Both the position numbers and the translations under genes were made by a program. A stretch of 64,000 bases of DNA from the NCBI RefSeq assembly GCF_040869045.1, contig NC_090321.1, positions 130,873,689 to 130,937,688 of the forward strand, in the 5' to 3' direction. Of this stretch, positions 1 through 11,355 are shown one piece after another; position 1 is the first letter of the stretch, and each line of letters opens with the position of its first letter. Source of the stretch: Eurosta solidaginis. Lineage: Eukaryota > Arthropoda > Insecta > Diptera > Tephritidae. The notes beneath the pieces were generated by a model. That model saw nothing but the letters and a program-made list of their open reading frames with translations, had not been told where the DNA came from and did not search any database.

Positions 1-1185
1 GTCGTAGAGCGAGTCGATCAACGGCGACCAAATAAATTTAAAGCGACCCCACAATCTAGGCCATCATTCAAACCCCAGCAGTCGCATCCCTTTCAAAATA
101 GATCGACCTCCCACACCCAGTCTCATATGACAGAGCAGCGAACAATGTACAAGTGCGCTATGTATAAAACCTCATCTCACCCCCTTATAGGTTGCTTCAA
201 ATTTAAGAAGCTGTCGACCTCTGATCGCAGAAGGTTTGTGAGAGAAAACAATATGTGTTTCAATTGCCTCTCTCAGTCACACATATTGAAAGACTGTTCC
301 AGTACTCAAACTTGCAATCAATGTCAAGATCGGCACAACTCAGTTCTTCACGAAGACACATCTCAAGTGCCGAAAAGACAACCCTCACGATTGCAAAGGA
401 CAGCCTCACAAGCCACGACCACGAATTCCACAGTCTCACCCGGTAATACTCCCGATCAAGCCAATGCTCTGGATGAAAGCCCTTCATGCTCGCAGAAAAG
501 CCAAGTGCAATCGTTTTATTCCGAAAACGATTGTGAAATAATTTTACCCACGGCTATCGTTCCCGTAGAGCATAAAGGAGAAATTTTTAAACTACGAGCT
601 CTTGTGGATCAGGGATCTGAACGAACCTTTATCTCTACCAGAGCCCAAGATAGACTCAAGCTCCCATTCAAACCCTCTAGATTTGAAATATCAAGGATGG
701 GCAGCAAGGTAGTTCAGACCTCAAACAAATTGTGCTCTCTGACTTTGGTATCACCCGATTTTAAAACCAGAATAAGTGCAGAGGCAATAGTATTACCCCG
801 GCTAACAAAAATGCTTCCCTCGCTTAAGCTCACTAGCGAGCTTCAAGCAAAATGGGCACACCTCAACCTCGCAGACTCGAACTGTCACTCCCCCTCGCAA
901 ATAGATCTCGTCCTAGGCAGTGATGTAATACCGCAAATCATCCAAAATGGCGTTGAGAAACTTTCCCCCCATCTTCTAGCGCAGAAACCCATTTTTGGAT
1001 GGATTCTGAGCGGTAGAGCCCCTGTGATGGTCAACGCTTTCTGCATGCACTGTCACTCCCCCTCGCAAATAGATCTCGTCCTAGGCAGTGATGTAATACC
1101 GCAAATCATCCAAAATGGCGTTGAGAAACTTTCCCCCCCATCTTCTAGCGCAGAAACCCATTTTTGGATGGATTCTGAGCGGTAG
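1..1185 (+). pseudogene. BEL/Pao Gag C-terminus and protease (partial)
   Basis: The frame is open from base 1; the ATG at 127 is internal. Seen in order: a Cys/His block (C..H....C), a CCHC knuckle of the form CFNCLSQSHILKDC near 258-300, a further CNQC...H block, then a protease segment with the DQGSERTFIS motif near 607-636. BEL/Pao proteases often have DxGS where other retroelements have DTG or DSG. The duplicated block at 881-1217 repeats about 56 residues, and its second copy shifts the frame by an extra C, ending this frame at 1185. The protein would nick and process the polyprotein only if the frame were intact, so I treat it as dead. Confidence 0.85.
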
Positions 1186-1217
1186 AGCCCCTGTGATGGT
1201 CAACGCTTTCTGCATGC
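881..1217 (+). repeat. Tandem duplication of 168 bp inside the BEL protease/RT linker
   Basis: Bases 881-1048 are repeated almost exactly at 1049-1217. The only difference I see is a run of six C in the first copy against seven in the second, which makes the second unit 169 bp and shifts the frame. The near identity of the two units suggests a recent event, replication slippage or unequal exchange, after insertion. Confidence 0.9.
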
Positions 1218-1564
1218 AAGTGTCAGAAGTTACGAACGAAGATCTTAACTCTCTATTGCGTAAATTCTGGGAATTGGAAGAAGTTCCCACCAAACCCCAA
1301 ATAATCCCAGAAGACGAGTTTTGCGAAAATTTCTATGCAGCCACAACCTCACGCGATGATAACGGTCGTTATATCGTAAGGCTGCCGTTTAAACCCAGCT
1401 TCCCAGAGTCAATCTCATTATCCCACTCTCAGTCTTCAGCTCTAAGCCAGTTTCTTGGAATGGAGAAAAGTCTGCAGAAGAAAGGGGATTTAAAGACTCA
1501 ATATGATAGTGTTCTAGAAGAATACCTCACCCTCGATCATATGGAGGAAACCGGCTCCTATTAA
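1115..1564 (+). pseudogene. BEL/Pao region between protease and RT
   Basis: This frame picks up after the frameshift in the duplicated block and reads through the conserved BEL linker (EDEFCENFYAATTSRDDNGR, then YIVRLPF). It ends in TAA at 1562-1564, where an intact element would run on into the RT palm. It is a fragment of the polyprotein, not a separate gene. Confidence 0.8.
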
Positions 1565-1565
1565 A

Positions 1566-2082
1566 AATTTGACGGAGGAAAATGCCTCTCCTTTTATCTT
1601 CCTCATCACGCAGTTGTCAAACCCGAGAAAAAGACATCAAAGGTGCGGGTCGTGTTTAACGCCCAAAAAAGTCGGCATCTGGACATGCGCTTAACGACGT
1701 TCTTTATACCGGCCCTACCCTCCAGCCCGATCTGATGCTTCTGATTCTCAAGTGGCGTACCTACCAATTTGTTTTCAACGGAGACGTAGAAAAAATGTAT
1801 CGTCAAATCATAATGCATGAAGACGACAGAGACTATCAGAGGATCGTCTTTCGCTCATCTCCGAGCTACCCCATAAAAGACTATCGTCTGAAAACAGTCA
1901 CATTTGGTGTGAACTGTGCCCCCTACCTCGCCATACGTACTCTTCACCAACTGGCCAAAGATGTAGAAGAAACTTTCCCCAAAGCCGTCCCTGTTTTGAC
2001 GAAAGAAACATATGTAGATGACATTCTCTCTGGCAGCCATGAAATTCTCTCTGCTGAAACATCTCTCTCCCAAGTCATCTAA
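1566..2082 (+). pseudogene. BEL/Pao reverse transcriptase palm with YVDD
   Basis: Residues around KVRVVFNA (about 1640-1665) belong to the RT N-terminus but sit in another frame from the palm that follows. From 1735 the frame is open through the catalytic segment FNGDVEKMYRQI, FGVNCAPYLAIR and YVDD (2011-2022). It stops at TAA 2080-2082, with the same frame continuing straight after. A frameshift near 1670 and one nonsense codon therefore separate this from the rest of pol. Confidence 0.85.
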
Positions 2083-4596
2083 GTGTTAGCGTCAGCAGGA
2101 TTTCCATTACGGAAAATAACGGCCAATCACCCCAGTATAATAAAAAACATCAAAGAAGAGGACTTGCTAGATACCAATCTTTTGGAATTCGAGAAAGCAA
2201 GCAACACCAAAACTCTCGGCATACAGTGGAACGCTCTGACCGACACGTTTTCGTATACAGTGGACTCAATACCCCTCTCGTCCGCTAGTACAAAACGACA
2301 AATTCTCTCCTCGGTCGCAAAACTTTTTGACCCCGCAGGGTGGCTTACGCCGATTATGATTCAGGCCAAGATTTTACTCCAAGAGTTATGGATAGACGGA
2401 ACCGGCTGGGACGAACCAGTGAAGCCCCTCCGCTTCATTAAATGGACGCAGTTCGCAAAAAATTTACCCAACATCTCAAACATAAAGATACCTCGATGGT
2501 TTGACTACATCCCGAACCAGCAGGTTGAACTGCATGGCTTCTGCGATGCGTCAGAAAAGGCATATTGCGCCACTATATATCTGCGAACAACCCACGGTGC
2601 CACCACATCGTCCCACCTTCTGGTCGCTAAAGGCAAGGTTGCCCCTCTTCGCACTACCAGTCTTGCAAGACTAGAACTATGTGCAGCTCTACTCCTTGCC
2701 CGACTAATCGCCGTCGTAAAATCCCATCTCGAGCTCTCTCTTAAAAATCTTTACATGTGGTCTGACTCGGAAATTGTGTTAGCATGGCTCGAAAAGCCTC
2801 CCCACGCTTGGAAAACTTTCGTATCCAATCGAACAGCTGAAATTATGGATCTCGTCGGAAGCGCCTCCTGGAAGCATGTAGGCAGTCGCGACAATCCAGC
2901 AGATATGGGCACAAGAGGATGCAAACCCATGGACTTGGCAAATTCTTCGCTGTGGTGGAATGGCCCTGCGTGGCTGACCCAGTCCCCCGAAGCTTGGCCA
3001 AACCCATCTACCCGCAGCATCAACCCGCCTGAAATGCGCCGAGTCGAAGCACTATACTCAGCTGAAGATGACCCCGATGTATTGGATCGATTTTCGTCTT
3101 TTCCTCGCGCCATCAGGGTCATGACATATGCCTTCAGGTTCATTAATAATCTCAAGGACCGAATGCGAGGCATTAAACCCGCTTACACTCCCTCTCTGTC
3201 TCATGAAGATCTCCGCAAAACGAAAAATAAACTTGTGACGTTAACGCAAACCCGATATTTTCCTCGCGAAAGAGCATGCTTAGGAAATGCAAAACCAATT
3301 GATAAAAGAAGCTCTCTACTAACCCTCAACCCATACCTCGATGAAAATGGGCTCCTCAGGGTTCATGGTAGATTAGTTCATTCGACGTTGACTTACAACG
3401 AAAAACATCCCATTATTATCCCAGAAAAATCAAGATTCGCTGTCCTCTATATACAGTACCTCCACGAACTTCTCCTCCATGCCGAAATACGTCTCATGCA
3501 ACAATGCCTCAGACAGGATCTCTATATTCCACGACTCAAACCCCTCATAAAGAGATGCATACATCAGTGCAAAACTTGTACCCTCCACAAGCAGCAAATG
3601 CGATCGCAAATCATGGCGGCCTTGCCCCCGGAACGATGCACATACGCTCCGCCTTTTACCACTACCGGTGTCGACTTTGCGGGGCCTTTTCAAATAAAAG
3701 CCTCCTTGCTAAGGTCTCACACCTTACTGAAAGGCTACTCGGCCGTTTTTGTCTGTTTCGTGACAAAAGCTGTCCACCTTGAGCTGTGCTCGGACCTAAC
3801 AACAAATGCCTTTCTCGCAGCATTCGCTCGCTTCTTCGGACGTCGTGGATATCCTGCCACAATGATGAGTGACAACGGCAAAACGTTTATTGGAGCTAAA
3901 AGAGCGACCGAAAAGGAGTTCGTTGACTTCATGAAAACTGCCTCTCAAGAAGTAATCGCAAAATACTGTCCCCAGGGTATCAATTGGAAATTCATTCCGC
4001 CCGGAGCTCCCCACATGAGCGGCTTGTGGGAGTCTGCAGTGAAGAGTTTCAAACTGCACTTCAAGAGGACTGCAGGAGCCCACAAGTTCACATTTGAAGA
4101 ATTTACCACCCTCTTGGTAAGAATTGAAGCCGTATTAAACTCTCGTCCTATCTCACCTTTGTCCCAAGATCCCACCGAGTTAACCGCGCTGACCCCCGGC
4201 CACTTTCTCAGAGGTGGCCCCCTCCTCGCTATCCCTGAAGTGGATCACGCGGATTTATCTCTTATAAACCGATGGGACAGGGTAAAAAGCTTACATCATC
4301 AGTTCAGCAAAAGGTGGAAGGAAGACTACCTAAAGGATCTCCAAAAAACGCAGAAGTGGAAAAATCCTCAACCCGAACCCAAGGTCGGTGAGTGTGTCTA
4401 CATTCACGACGACTCACTTCCCCCGACTGAATGGCGCCTTGGACGTATTGAAACAATACATCCCGGACCTGACGGCCATATACGTGTTGTTGACGTTCGT
4501 ACTCAAACCGGCACCCTCACACGACCACTTGTCAAGCTCTGTTTCCTCCCTCAGACTGAAAGCCCACCCTCTCTGGCAACCCCGGAGAATTCGTAG
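2083..4596 (+). CDS. BEL/Pao RT thumb, RNase H and integrase (837 codons after an in-frame stop)
   Basis: The frame continues directly from the RT palm after TAA and has no natural start. RNase H acidic residues are visible in [32 protein letters not shown] and [13 protein letters not shown]. The integrase follows with an H-x-H and CKTC zinc finger (about residues 465-500) and a DDE core: [16 protein letters not shown] and [11 protein letters not shown]-terminal domain of the BEL type ends at TAG 4594-4596. All catalytic positions I can check are present, so decay of this element is mostly upstream. It would need stop suppression to be made from the Gag-Pol frame. Confidence 0.88.
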   Translation: MLASAGFPLRKITANHPSIIKNIKEEDLLDTNLLEFEKASNTKTLGIQWNALTDTFSYTVDSIPLSSASTKRQILSSVAKLFDPAGWLTPIMIQAKILLQELWIDGTGWDEPVKPLRFIKWTQFAKNLPNISNIKIPRWFDYIPNQQVELHGFCDASEKAYCATIYLRTTHGATTSSHLLVAKGKVAPLRTTSLARLELCAALLLARLIAVVKSHLELSLKNLYMWSDSEIVLAWLEKPPHAWKTFVSNRTAEIMDLVGSASWKHVGSRDNPADMGTRGCKPMDLANSSLWWNGPAWLTQSPEAWPNPSTRSINPPEMRRVEALYSAEDDPDVLDRFSSFPRAIRVMTYAFRFINNLKDRMRGIKPAYTPSLSHEDLRKTKNKLVTLTQTRYFPRERACLGNAKPIDKRSSLLTLNPYLDENGLLRVHGRLVHSTLTYNEKHPIIIPEKSRFAVLYIQYLHELLLHAEIRLMQQCLRQDLYIPRLKPLIKRCIHQCKTCTLHKQQMRSQIMAALPPERCTYAPPFTTTGVDFAGPFQIKASLLRSHTLLKGYSAVFVCFVTKAVHLELCSDLTTNAFLAAFARFFGRRGYPATMMSDNGKTFIGAKRATEKEFVDFMKTASQEVIAKYCPQGINWKFIPPGAPHMSGLWESAVKSFKLHFKRTAGAHKFTFEEFTTLLVRIEAVLNSRPISPLSQDPTELTALTPGHFLRGGPLLAIPEVDHADLSLINRWDRVKSLHHQFSKRWKEDYLKDLQKTQKWKNPQPEPKVGECVYIHDDSLPPTEWRLGRIETIHPGPDGHIRVVDVRTQTGTLTRPLVKLCFLPQTESPPSLATPENS

Positions 4597-4828
4597 CTAC
4601 TCTCAAACCACCTCTGTCCACTCTTACCACATCACCGTCACTAATATGTCGTATTTTGCAACATAATGCCAGCTGAAATCCCCTGTATCAGTATTTCTCT
4701 CCACTAAAATACTTTTACAACTGTAATTACAGATCGCTATGGATCGTGCAAATCAGTCGTCGTCACGAAGGCCAGTGCGGTCGGAGATCGTTGCTCCCAA
4801 CAGCGCCAATGAATCACGCAGCTCGACA
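4597..4828. other. Short unassigned stretch between BEL and LINE
   Basis: No LTR, TIR or tRNA signal was recognised. An ATG at 4739 opens a frame of about 30 codons rich in Ser and Arg that runs into the LINE junction at about 4829; it could be the start of an interrupted ORF but is too short to name. Confidence 0.4.
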
Positions 4829-5707
4829 CTAATAACGGATTACCGACGGTGCCGTAGTGCCATCGACGTGGATGTTCAATATGGTCGACATTTGGGGCGT
4901 CCATGTTGTAAATAAGGTCGCGGAAGATTTAGTCGGTGACAATGCCAGGTTTCGCGAGGCGAAAAAGCTGGAGAGATCAGGGAGATAGCCGTTTATTTTA
5001 TTGCATAGCTCATCGATCTCTGGGCCTGGGCCTGTGGCAATTATTGTGCAGTCATCGGCGTAGGAAACGATTGTGACTCCTTCCGGTGGTGAAGGTAGCT
5101 TAGATATGTAGAAATTAAACAAAAGTCGGGATAGGACACCACGCTGTGACACCCCTTGTTTAATTCTCCTTGGTTTTGATGTTTCGTTTCTGAATTGCAC
5201 CGATGCCTGCCAACCACCCAGATAATTTGCGGTCCACCTTTTAAGACATGGGGGAAGGGTAGACCCTTCCAGGTCTTGCAGTAATGAGCCATGGTTGACC
5301 GTATCAAAGGCTTTTGATATGTCTAGCGCTACGAGTACTGTTCTATGATGGGGGTATTGATTCAAACCGCAATTTATCTGGGTGCTAATGACATTTAGCG
5401 CGGAGGTAGTGCTATAGAGTTTTCTGAAACCATGCTGATGAGGGGCTAGCTGCAAATGTGCTTGGAAATAAGGGAGCAAAATGGCTTCAAGCGTCTTTGC
5501 CACTGGCGATAGGAGAGATATCGTACGATATGACTCATCTACGTTAGCTGGTTTCCCAGGATTTAGTAGCGGGACCACCTTGGCCATTTTCCATTTCTCG
5601 GGTATGGCAAAGGTGGAGAGAGACAGGTTGAAGACATGCGCTAAATATTTGAAACCCTCTTTCCCTAGGTTTTTAAGCATCGGCATGGCTATGCCGTCTG
5701 GGCCCAC
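4829..5707 (-). pseudogene. LINE reverse transcriptase fragment (Jockey type)
   Basis: The 292-codon frame shows RT blocks in order: WKMAKVVPLLNPGKP, SYRTISLLSPVAKTLE, HGFRKLYSTTSAL, VALDISKAFDTVNHG, QGVSQRGVLSRLLFNFY and the catalytic SYADDCTI. The block QGVPQGGVLSPLL of the sense copy is altered here (Q-R-G, S-R-L-L). The frame is cut off before the RT thumb at 4829. It encodes no complete protein. Confidence 0.88.
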
Positions 5708-6122
5708 TGCTTTGGATGGTTTAGCGCTAAAACTTTGTCTTTGTGCTTAGTCGGATTCGATAGGGACTTTACGGTGGACCAAAGTTTACCTACACCGGTA
5801 GAGAGGTTACAACCTCTTAGGTGCTCTTCCCATTTCGCCCGCTTGTGTTCGTCCACAAGCAATCTGATGCGTTGGTTTATATCCCTTATTTGGGGGTCGC
5901 GTGGATCAAGCTGTCTTATAAGGTCGCGTTCCCTCGCTTAGCTCGCGGTCTCCGCCGGGAAGTGGGGCCGGATTTCGGGAATTCTCCCGGCGGGAATGGA
6001 ATGTGCCGAGGCGGATTCAATGACCTTACGGAAGGCACGCTCCCCTTGGCGGGCGTCAGTCGGGATAGGGAGGGCAGCAAAGCTGCTGTCTGTTGCAGAT
6101 TTATATTCTTCTCCCCCCCTCT
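4829..6122 (-). mobile_element. Jockey-type LINE fragment, truncated at both ends
   Basis: This antisense block matches, in reverse complement, the linker and RT of the sense LINE just downstream (about 7190-8625). It lacks the endonuclease and the 3' end, and has lost about 150 bp relative to the sense copy near 5710-5740. The junction with the sense copy at about 6122-6130 is head to head. Because both copies contain the same RT segment, this is not simple twin priming of one transcript. Confidence 0.88.
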
Positions 6123-6129
6123 TTTCCGG

Positions 6130-7363
6130 CAGTAATCGTGTAGGTCAGGGAAACAGACTCTTAGTCCCTACCTCCGTTTGCACCGCTTGCCAGCACAGAA
6201 TATATAGGTTTGCGACATCCGCCCAATGCAGCTCCTGCCTTGGGTGGTGCCACTTTCCTAGATGTTCTGTTCTCCGCGACGGCAACCCCCCGATGGGTTT
6301 CATCGCGCCATGTTGCCAGGTCGCAAACGCAAATCATCCGGGTACCCCAATGCTTGCCCAAGGACGCCCAGTCCCAGGCCCACAACAGCAATTGCGTTCT
6401 GGCCTTCCACAACCCAGGCGTAGCCACCCGTCACTTACCCCCAGAGTGGCGGCGTCTCCCCTTATGCACTTCAGAAATCTGCAGTTAAACTGTAATGGAC
6501 TAACTGGGAAGATTACGGAGATAGTCGATTTCATGAAGCGGCACAACATCCGCATTGCTGCGATTCAAGAGACTAAACTCACAGCAAGATCTGCACTGCA
6601 GACCTGCTCTGGGTATAATATCCACAGGAAATACCACGAGAGCGGAAATGGAGATGGCCTCGCGTTTATCATACACCACTCTGTGCAATATTATATATTT
6701 GATCCTGGCATCGCCCACAGGGACAACGTCTTCGAACGTCAAGGCCTATCTGTCCGGTCAGGCGATGCAAACCTAGAAATCATCAACATCTACATCCCTC
6801 CTGCCACCTGTTGCCCCAGTGGATACCGCCCTAATATTAGAGCCTTACTCACTGGCAACAATCGCATTATCTTAGGCGATTTCAATGCCCATCACGATCT
6901 ATGGCATTCAAACTTGCGGGCGGACAGTAGGGGTGAGATGTTGGCGGATCAAATAGAAGAAACGACGTTCTGCACAATAAGCAGAGACGCCCCCACACGT
7001 ATGTTAGGAAGCTGTCACAGTTCGCCAGATATCTCAATCGTGGGCGCAGAACTCGTAAACTGCGTCAACTGGCAGCCGATGGTAACATTGGCATCCGATC
7101 ACCTGCCCATACTTATTTCGCTCGAGCGTACCGCCGACTTCATCGTCACCGAAAAACGCACTTTCATAAACTTCAAAAAAGGAAGGTGGGAAGAATATAA
7201 ATCTTTTACAGACAACCGCTTTGCTGCCCTCCCTATCCCGAATGATGCCCACCAAGGGGAGCGTGCCTTCCGTAAGGTCATTGAATCCGCCTCAGTACGT
7301 TTCATTCCCGACGGGAAAATTCCCGAAATCCGGCCCACTTCCCGGCGGAGGCCGCAAACTTAG
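6130..7363 (+). pseudogene. LINE zinc-finger block and APE endonuclease domain
   Basis: The open frame starts upstream in antisense LINE sequence, so only the part from about 6130 is meaningful. A PHD-like Cys/His pattern (CTAC, CSSC, W-C-H, then CC) lies at about 6180-6320. The endonuclease follows with N in LQLNCNG, QETKL, INIYIPP, the metal/catalytic GDFNAHH, SSPDIS and the terminal SDHLPI. All key APE residues that I can check are present. The frame is lost at 7363 before the RT linker. In an active LINE this domain nicks target DNA to prime reverse transcription. Confidence 0.87.
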
Positions 7364-7436
7364 CGAGAGAACGTGACCTTATAAGACAGCTTGATCAGGT
7401 GACCCCCAAATAAGGGATATAAACCAACGCATCAGA

Positions 7437-9481
7437 TTGCTTGTGGACGAACACAAGCGGGCAAAATGGGAGGAGCACCTAAGAGGTTGTAACCTCTCTA
7501 CCGGTGTGGGTAAACTTTCGTCCACCGTAAAGTCCCTATCGAATCCCTCTAGGCACAACGATAAAGTTTCCAAAAACTGCGCGAGCGCTTTCTGCCGACA
7601 ATATATAATGCATCCTACGGCGACAAAGATAGATGGAGAGTCAATAGACGCGCACATAAACACAAATTCAGCGCGTCACCAATCACCATCACCGCTAAAG
7701 AGGCTGAGGACGCCATTGGTCGCGCTAAACCATCCAAAGCAGCGGGCCCAGACGGCTTAGCCGTGCCGATGCTTAAAAGCCTAGGGAAAGAGGATTTCAA
7801 GTATTTAGCGCATGTCTTCAACCTCTCTCTTTCCACCTTTGTCATACCCGAGAAATGGAAAATGGCCAAGGTGGTCCCGCTACTAAATCCTGGGAAACCA
7901 GCTAACATAGTTGAGTCGTATCGTCCGATATCTCTCCTATTGCCAGTAGCAAAGACGCTTGAAGCCATTTTGCTCCCTTATTTCCAAGCAAATTTGCAGC
8001 TAGCCTCTCATCAGCATGGCTTCAGAAAACTCGATAGCACTACCACCGCGCTAAATGCCATTAGCACCCAGATAAATTGCGATTTAAATCAATACCCCCA
8101 CCATAGAAGAGTACTCGTAGCGCTAGACCTATCAAAAGCTTTTGATACGGTCAACCATGGCTCGTTACTGCAAGACCTGGAAGGTTCTACCCTTCCCCCA
8201 TGTCTTAAAAGGTGGACCGCAAATTATCTGGGTGGTCGGCAGGCATCGGTGCAATTTAGAAACGAAACATCAAAACCAAGGAGAATTAAACAAGGGGTGC
8301 CACAGGGTGGGGTCCTATCACCACTTTTGTTTAATTTCTACATATCTAAGCTACCTTCACCACCGGAAGGAGTCACAATCGTTTGCTACGCCGATGACTG
8401 CACAATAATGGCCACAGGCTCAGGCCCAAAGATCGATGTGCTATGTAATAAAATAAACGGCTACCTCCTTGATCTCTCCAGTTTCTTCGCTTCGCGAAAC
8501 CTGGCATTATCACCGACTAAATCTTCCGCGACCTTATTTACAAAATGGACGTCTCAAATGTCGCCCATGTTGAACATCCACGTCGATCGCACTACGCTAC
8601 CGACTGTCCTACACACCAAAATCTTGGGTGTGACGTTTGATCAGGATCTACATTTTGGTGAGCACGCAGCCGCAATTGTTCCGAGAATTCAGAGCCGTAA
8701 CAAAATCCTCAAATCCCTCGCTGGCAGTACCTGGGGAAAAGATAAAGAAACGCTCATGACTACATACAAAGCAATTAGCCAGCCGATTACCTGCTACGCG
8801 TCACCCATATTGTCGCCAAGCCTAAAAAGTACACACTGGAAGAAACTACAGGCCTGCCAAAATACTGCTCTCAGAATCGCTACGGGCTGTCTTCTTATGT
8901 CCCCAGAACACCATCTGCATAATGAGGCGAGAATACTCCCCATCAGGGAGAGAAATGAGATGCTGACCAAACAGTTCCTGTTGAAAACCCAGAAACCTGA
9001 GCATCCCAACAAACATCTGATTGATGAACCAGCACCGCCTAGGGGCTTAAGGAGTCATCTCCCTAAGCATTTTGAGGAAATACGGCACCTGAGAACCCAG
9101 CCGTATGAAGCGAAAAAACACAAGCAGGTCCTTGGTGAACTCCATATACAGGCGTCGGACCTTTATGCCGGGAATTGCCCGGTGAATCCAGTACTTAAAG
9201 AAAAGTATCCACAACTCGCGGAAGAGGAACGCATACTCCCCAGGGAAACGCGTCTCACTCTTGCTCAACTTCGTTCTGGATACTGTAACAGGTTAAACTC
9301 TTACCTATCCAGAATCAACCCCGGCAAACAAAATGTATGCCTCGCTTACAATGTGTCCCCACATGACACCAATTGTAATGTAGAAACAACGCCTCTAACA
9401 CCCCTTTCCTTATGGTCCACCCCTGTTGAAACGGCAAGTTTCCTTGGACTCCCGTTAGAGGATATTGATGACAATTTGTGA
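7437..9481 (+). pseudogene. LINE linker and reverse transcriptase
   Basis: The linker (LVDEHKRAKWEEHL onward) is readable from 7437 to 7760 in one frame; the RT is open from 7763 to 9481 in another. The RT contains LVALDLSKAFDTVNHG, QGVPQGGVLSPLLFNFY and CYADDCTI, followed by the thumb (LGVTFDQDLHF) and a C-terminal tail ending in LGLPLEDIDDNL just before TGA. The RT part is 572 codons and looks intact on its own; the frameshifts are upstream. Confidence 0.9.
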
Positions 9482-9539
9482 TCGGTCGAGGCTGTTAGGT
9501 GGGGCGAAGCATTGCTACAACAACAACAACAGGCAATAA

Positions 9540-9770
9540 GGGATGCAGAAGAATGAGAAGGAATTGAGAGAAGAGAAAAGACAGAAGGAGATTGAGAAAG
9601 AGATAGTATGAGACGAAGATGGAGATAGATGAAGCGACGGAGGGAGGAGTGAATAAAAGGATTAGGAAAAAGTGAAGAGGGGGAGAGGGCAGAGTCAGAC
9701 GGAAAAAGCTTATTAAAATGTATGCAGATAGGCCAAATTTAGGGCAGGACAACTTCTGCCGGTCTTCTAG
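9540..9770 (+). mobile_element. Possible Helitron-type 3' terminus after a purine-rich stretch
   Basis: A strongly purine-biased stretch (9540-9720) leads to a short hairpin, GGCAG (9743-9747) with CTGCC (9756-9760), seven bases before CTAG (9767-9770), which is followed by T. Helitrons end in a small hairpin and CTRR and insert between A and T, so this fits. The 5' TC end could not be placed, and no Rep/helicase sequence is present. This is inference from a short signal. Confidence 0.35.
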
Positions 9771-10910
9771 TATATTTATAAATTAGTTTAACTCTCTTTA
9801 TATAAAAAAGTGGAAATTTACAATTAACAAAACGTCCTGATAGCTAGTTTCAATATTTCAAAATTTGTTGTTTTAAGACTTTGAACAGATATACCAGATT
9901 TCCTGGTATATTTTGCACTTTTCCCCGTCGGAAAGGTGGTTATAAGTACGTACGTATGTATATGAAAATACTAATAAAATATTAAATATAGGTTTTCTTT
10001 TTCCTTAATTGATGCACCAGCGTTTTGATGTAATTAGATTGGTTGGGATGCTTCGATTTTGTCGACGTGGAAGAACCGGCATATGTTCAATCAAGGAGAT
10101 AAAGAAATTAGTGCACTCGTGGCGATTTCTTTTAGAGGAGCCAAAAATTCACTTAGGAAATCTTCAAGACAATCTAGGAAAAATTACTCATTTAATTCAC
10201 TTCACTCTAAACGCACACTTTACTTTAAATTAAGGGTTAGAAAAGGGGAAAACTTACCAATTGAAAAAATGTGATGAACTTGATAGGCTGATTTATTCCT
10301 AAGCAGCTTTATAACATAAATATTGCCGAACCGAACCGATTAAAATTATTAATCACACTCTTTTCTAATAGGTATTTTCATTTTTTTCACTATTTTGAAA
10401 TAAATCAGATTTTACTTGACATTTATGAGACGATTCAAAAAAAAACTTACGATTGAAGATTTGTGAAGAAGTATTCAGCTCGCCGGTTCCGTAAGAAAAG
10501 AAAGAGCATTTTCCCGCGTAAATAGTTAGCAAACAGCTGGCACAAAATATCGCAAATCATATGTTCAAAAAATGAACTTTACAATATTTTAAGCTGTGTG
10601 TAATAAGCACTAAATTCGCTAGGGGCTTTATTTATGGTATTCATTCAACCATATGAATTTCTTGGGGGAGTTATTGCAAAGCAATAAATAGCAAGATATT
10701 TGCAGTTTTAAATAACTCGTAGGCATAACCATGCGTTCATGATTGTGTAGGTATCATAAAAAGAAAGTTTAAGGCAAAGCGTCAATAAGAAGAAAAATTG
10801 ATACATATATAATATTTATAAGAGCAGGCAGATTTGAAATGGACCTCTTGCAGCCCTGTACCCACGGTACACTGTTTAATCCTAATATCATATGTAATAG
10901 CGGGGCATTC
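9771..10910. other. AT-rich stretch without recognised genes
   Basis: About 1.1 kb with no protein similarity that I recognise. Short frames at 10009-10274 overlap one another and have no domain. Splice-donor-like strings on the minus strand occur near 10250 and 10445, but no coding exon is attached to them. The string AGCGGGGCATTCATAT at 10899-10914 recurs at 13573-13588 just upstream of the second tRNA-like repeat. Confidence 0.5.
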
Positions 10911-10918
10911 ATATACAT

Positions 10919-11347
10919 TAACCTGGGTCGATTTGTATGGACAAAAGTTAACCGATATCGCGCCATTAATTTTTCGATAGGATTTGGGCTCAGGAAAAAA
11001 AGTTCCACTACGCATACCCAAAAAAATAACTTTCGAGCCTTCAAAAAAAAAAAAAAATGACGAAAGGGTAAATTTTTCGACCAAAACACTGCCCAAAACC
11101 CAAAAAATATTTTTTTTCTTCAAAAAACTGTTGTAAAAACGTTGGCGATAACAGTTTTTTGAAAAAAAATATTTTTTGGGTTTTGGGGAGTGTTTTGGTC
11201 GAAAAATTTACCCTTTCGTAATTTTTTTTTTTTTTGCAGGCTCGAAAATTTTTTTTTGGGTATGCGTAATGGAACTTTTTTTTCCTGAGCCCAAATCCTA
11301 TCGAAAAATCAATGGCGCGATATCGGTTAATAAATCGACCCAGTCTT
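10919..11347. mobile_element. 429-bp fold-back MITE with 8-bp target duplication
   Basis: The whole element is an imperfect palindrome: arms of about 200 bp meet at a centre near 11130-11150 (TTCAAAAAACTGTT against AACAGTTTTTTGAA). Its ends read TAACCTGGGTCGATTT and, in reverse complement, AAGACTGGGTCGATTT. It is flanked by direct repeats ATATACAT at 10911-10918 and 11348-11355. An 8-bp TSD fits hAT-, P- or Merlin-type mobilisation. There is no coding capacity. It sits between the AGCGGGG leader and the tRNA-like body of the neighbouring repeat. Confidence 0.85.
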
Positions 11348-11355
11348 ATATACAT

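Larger units (their letters stand above)
1..4596 (+). mobile_element. BEL/Pao LTR retrotransposon, 5' truncated by window edge, inactivated
   Basis: Gag zinc knuckles, an A17-type aspartic protease, a YVDD reverse transcriptase, RNase H and an integrase with zinc finger follow one another in BEL/Pao order. Reading is open from base 1, so the 5' LTR and the Gag N-terminus lie outside the window. The coding frame is broken by a 168-bp tandem duplication with an extra C (about 1130), a frameshift in the RT N-terminus (about 1670) and an in-frame TAA at 2080-2082. No 3' LTR could be recognised after 4596, so the element probably lost its 3' end when a LINE landed at about 4829. Confidence 0.92.
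6126..9530 (+). mobile_element. Jockey-type LINE, 5' truncated, with CAA-repeat tail
   Basis: The copy runs from a Cys-rich block through an APE-type endonuclease and RT to a 3' UTR ending GGGCGAAGCATTGCTA followed by (CAA)n at about 9516-9530. It is the longest sense LINE in the window. The endonuclease, linker and RT lie in different frames, so it is inactive. The 5' end is missing, and so is the region that carries the 2A-like motif in the related copy at 18.4-21.3 kb. Confidence 0.9.

Noticed and set aside
4739..4831. Start of another BEL gag or host ORF
   Set aside because: Only about 30 codons before the LINE junction and no continuation on the far side; insufficient to name.
5735..6135. 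Plus-strand frames over the antisense LINE
   Set aside because: They are complements of the LINE linker and RT; the true coding strand is minus.
7034..7338. Minus-strand ORFs within the sense LINE endonuclease
   Set aside because: Shadows of the plus-strand endonuclease; the similar antisense ORF near 6.0 kb is also a shadow.
10009..10274. Two overlapping short plus-strand ORFs as a host gene
   Set aside because: No domain, no codon pattern, no splice context; they overlap in different frames.
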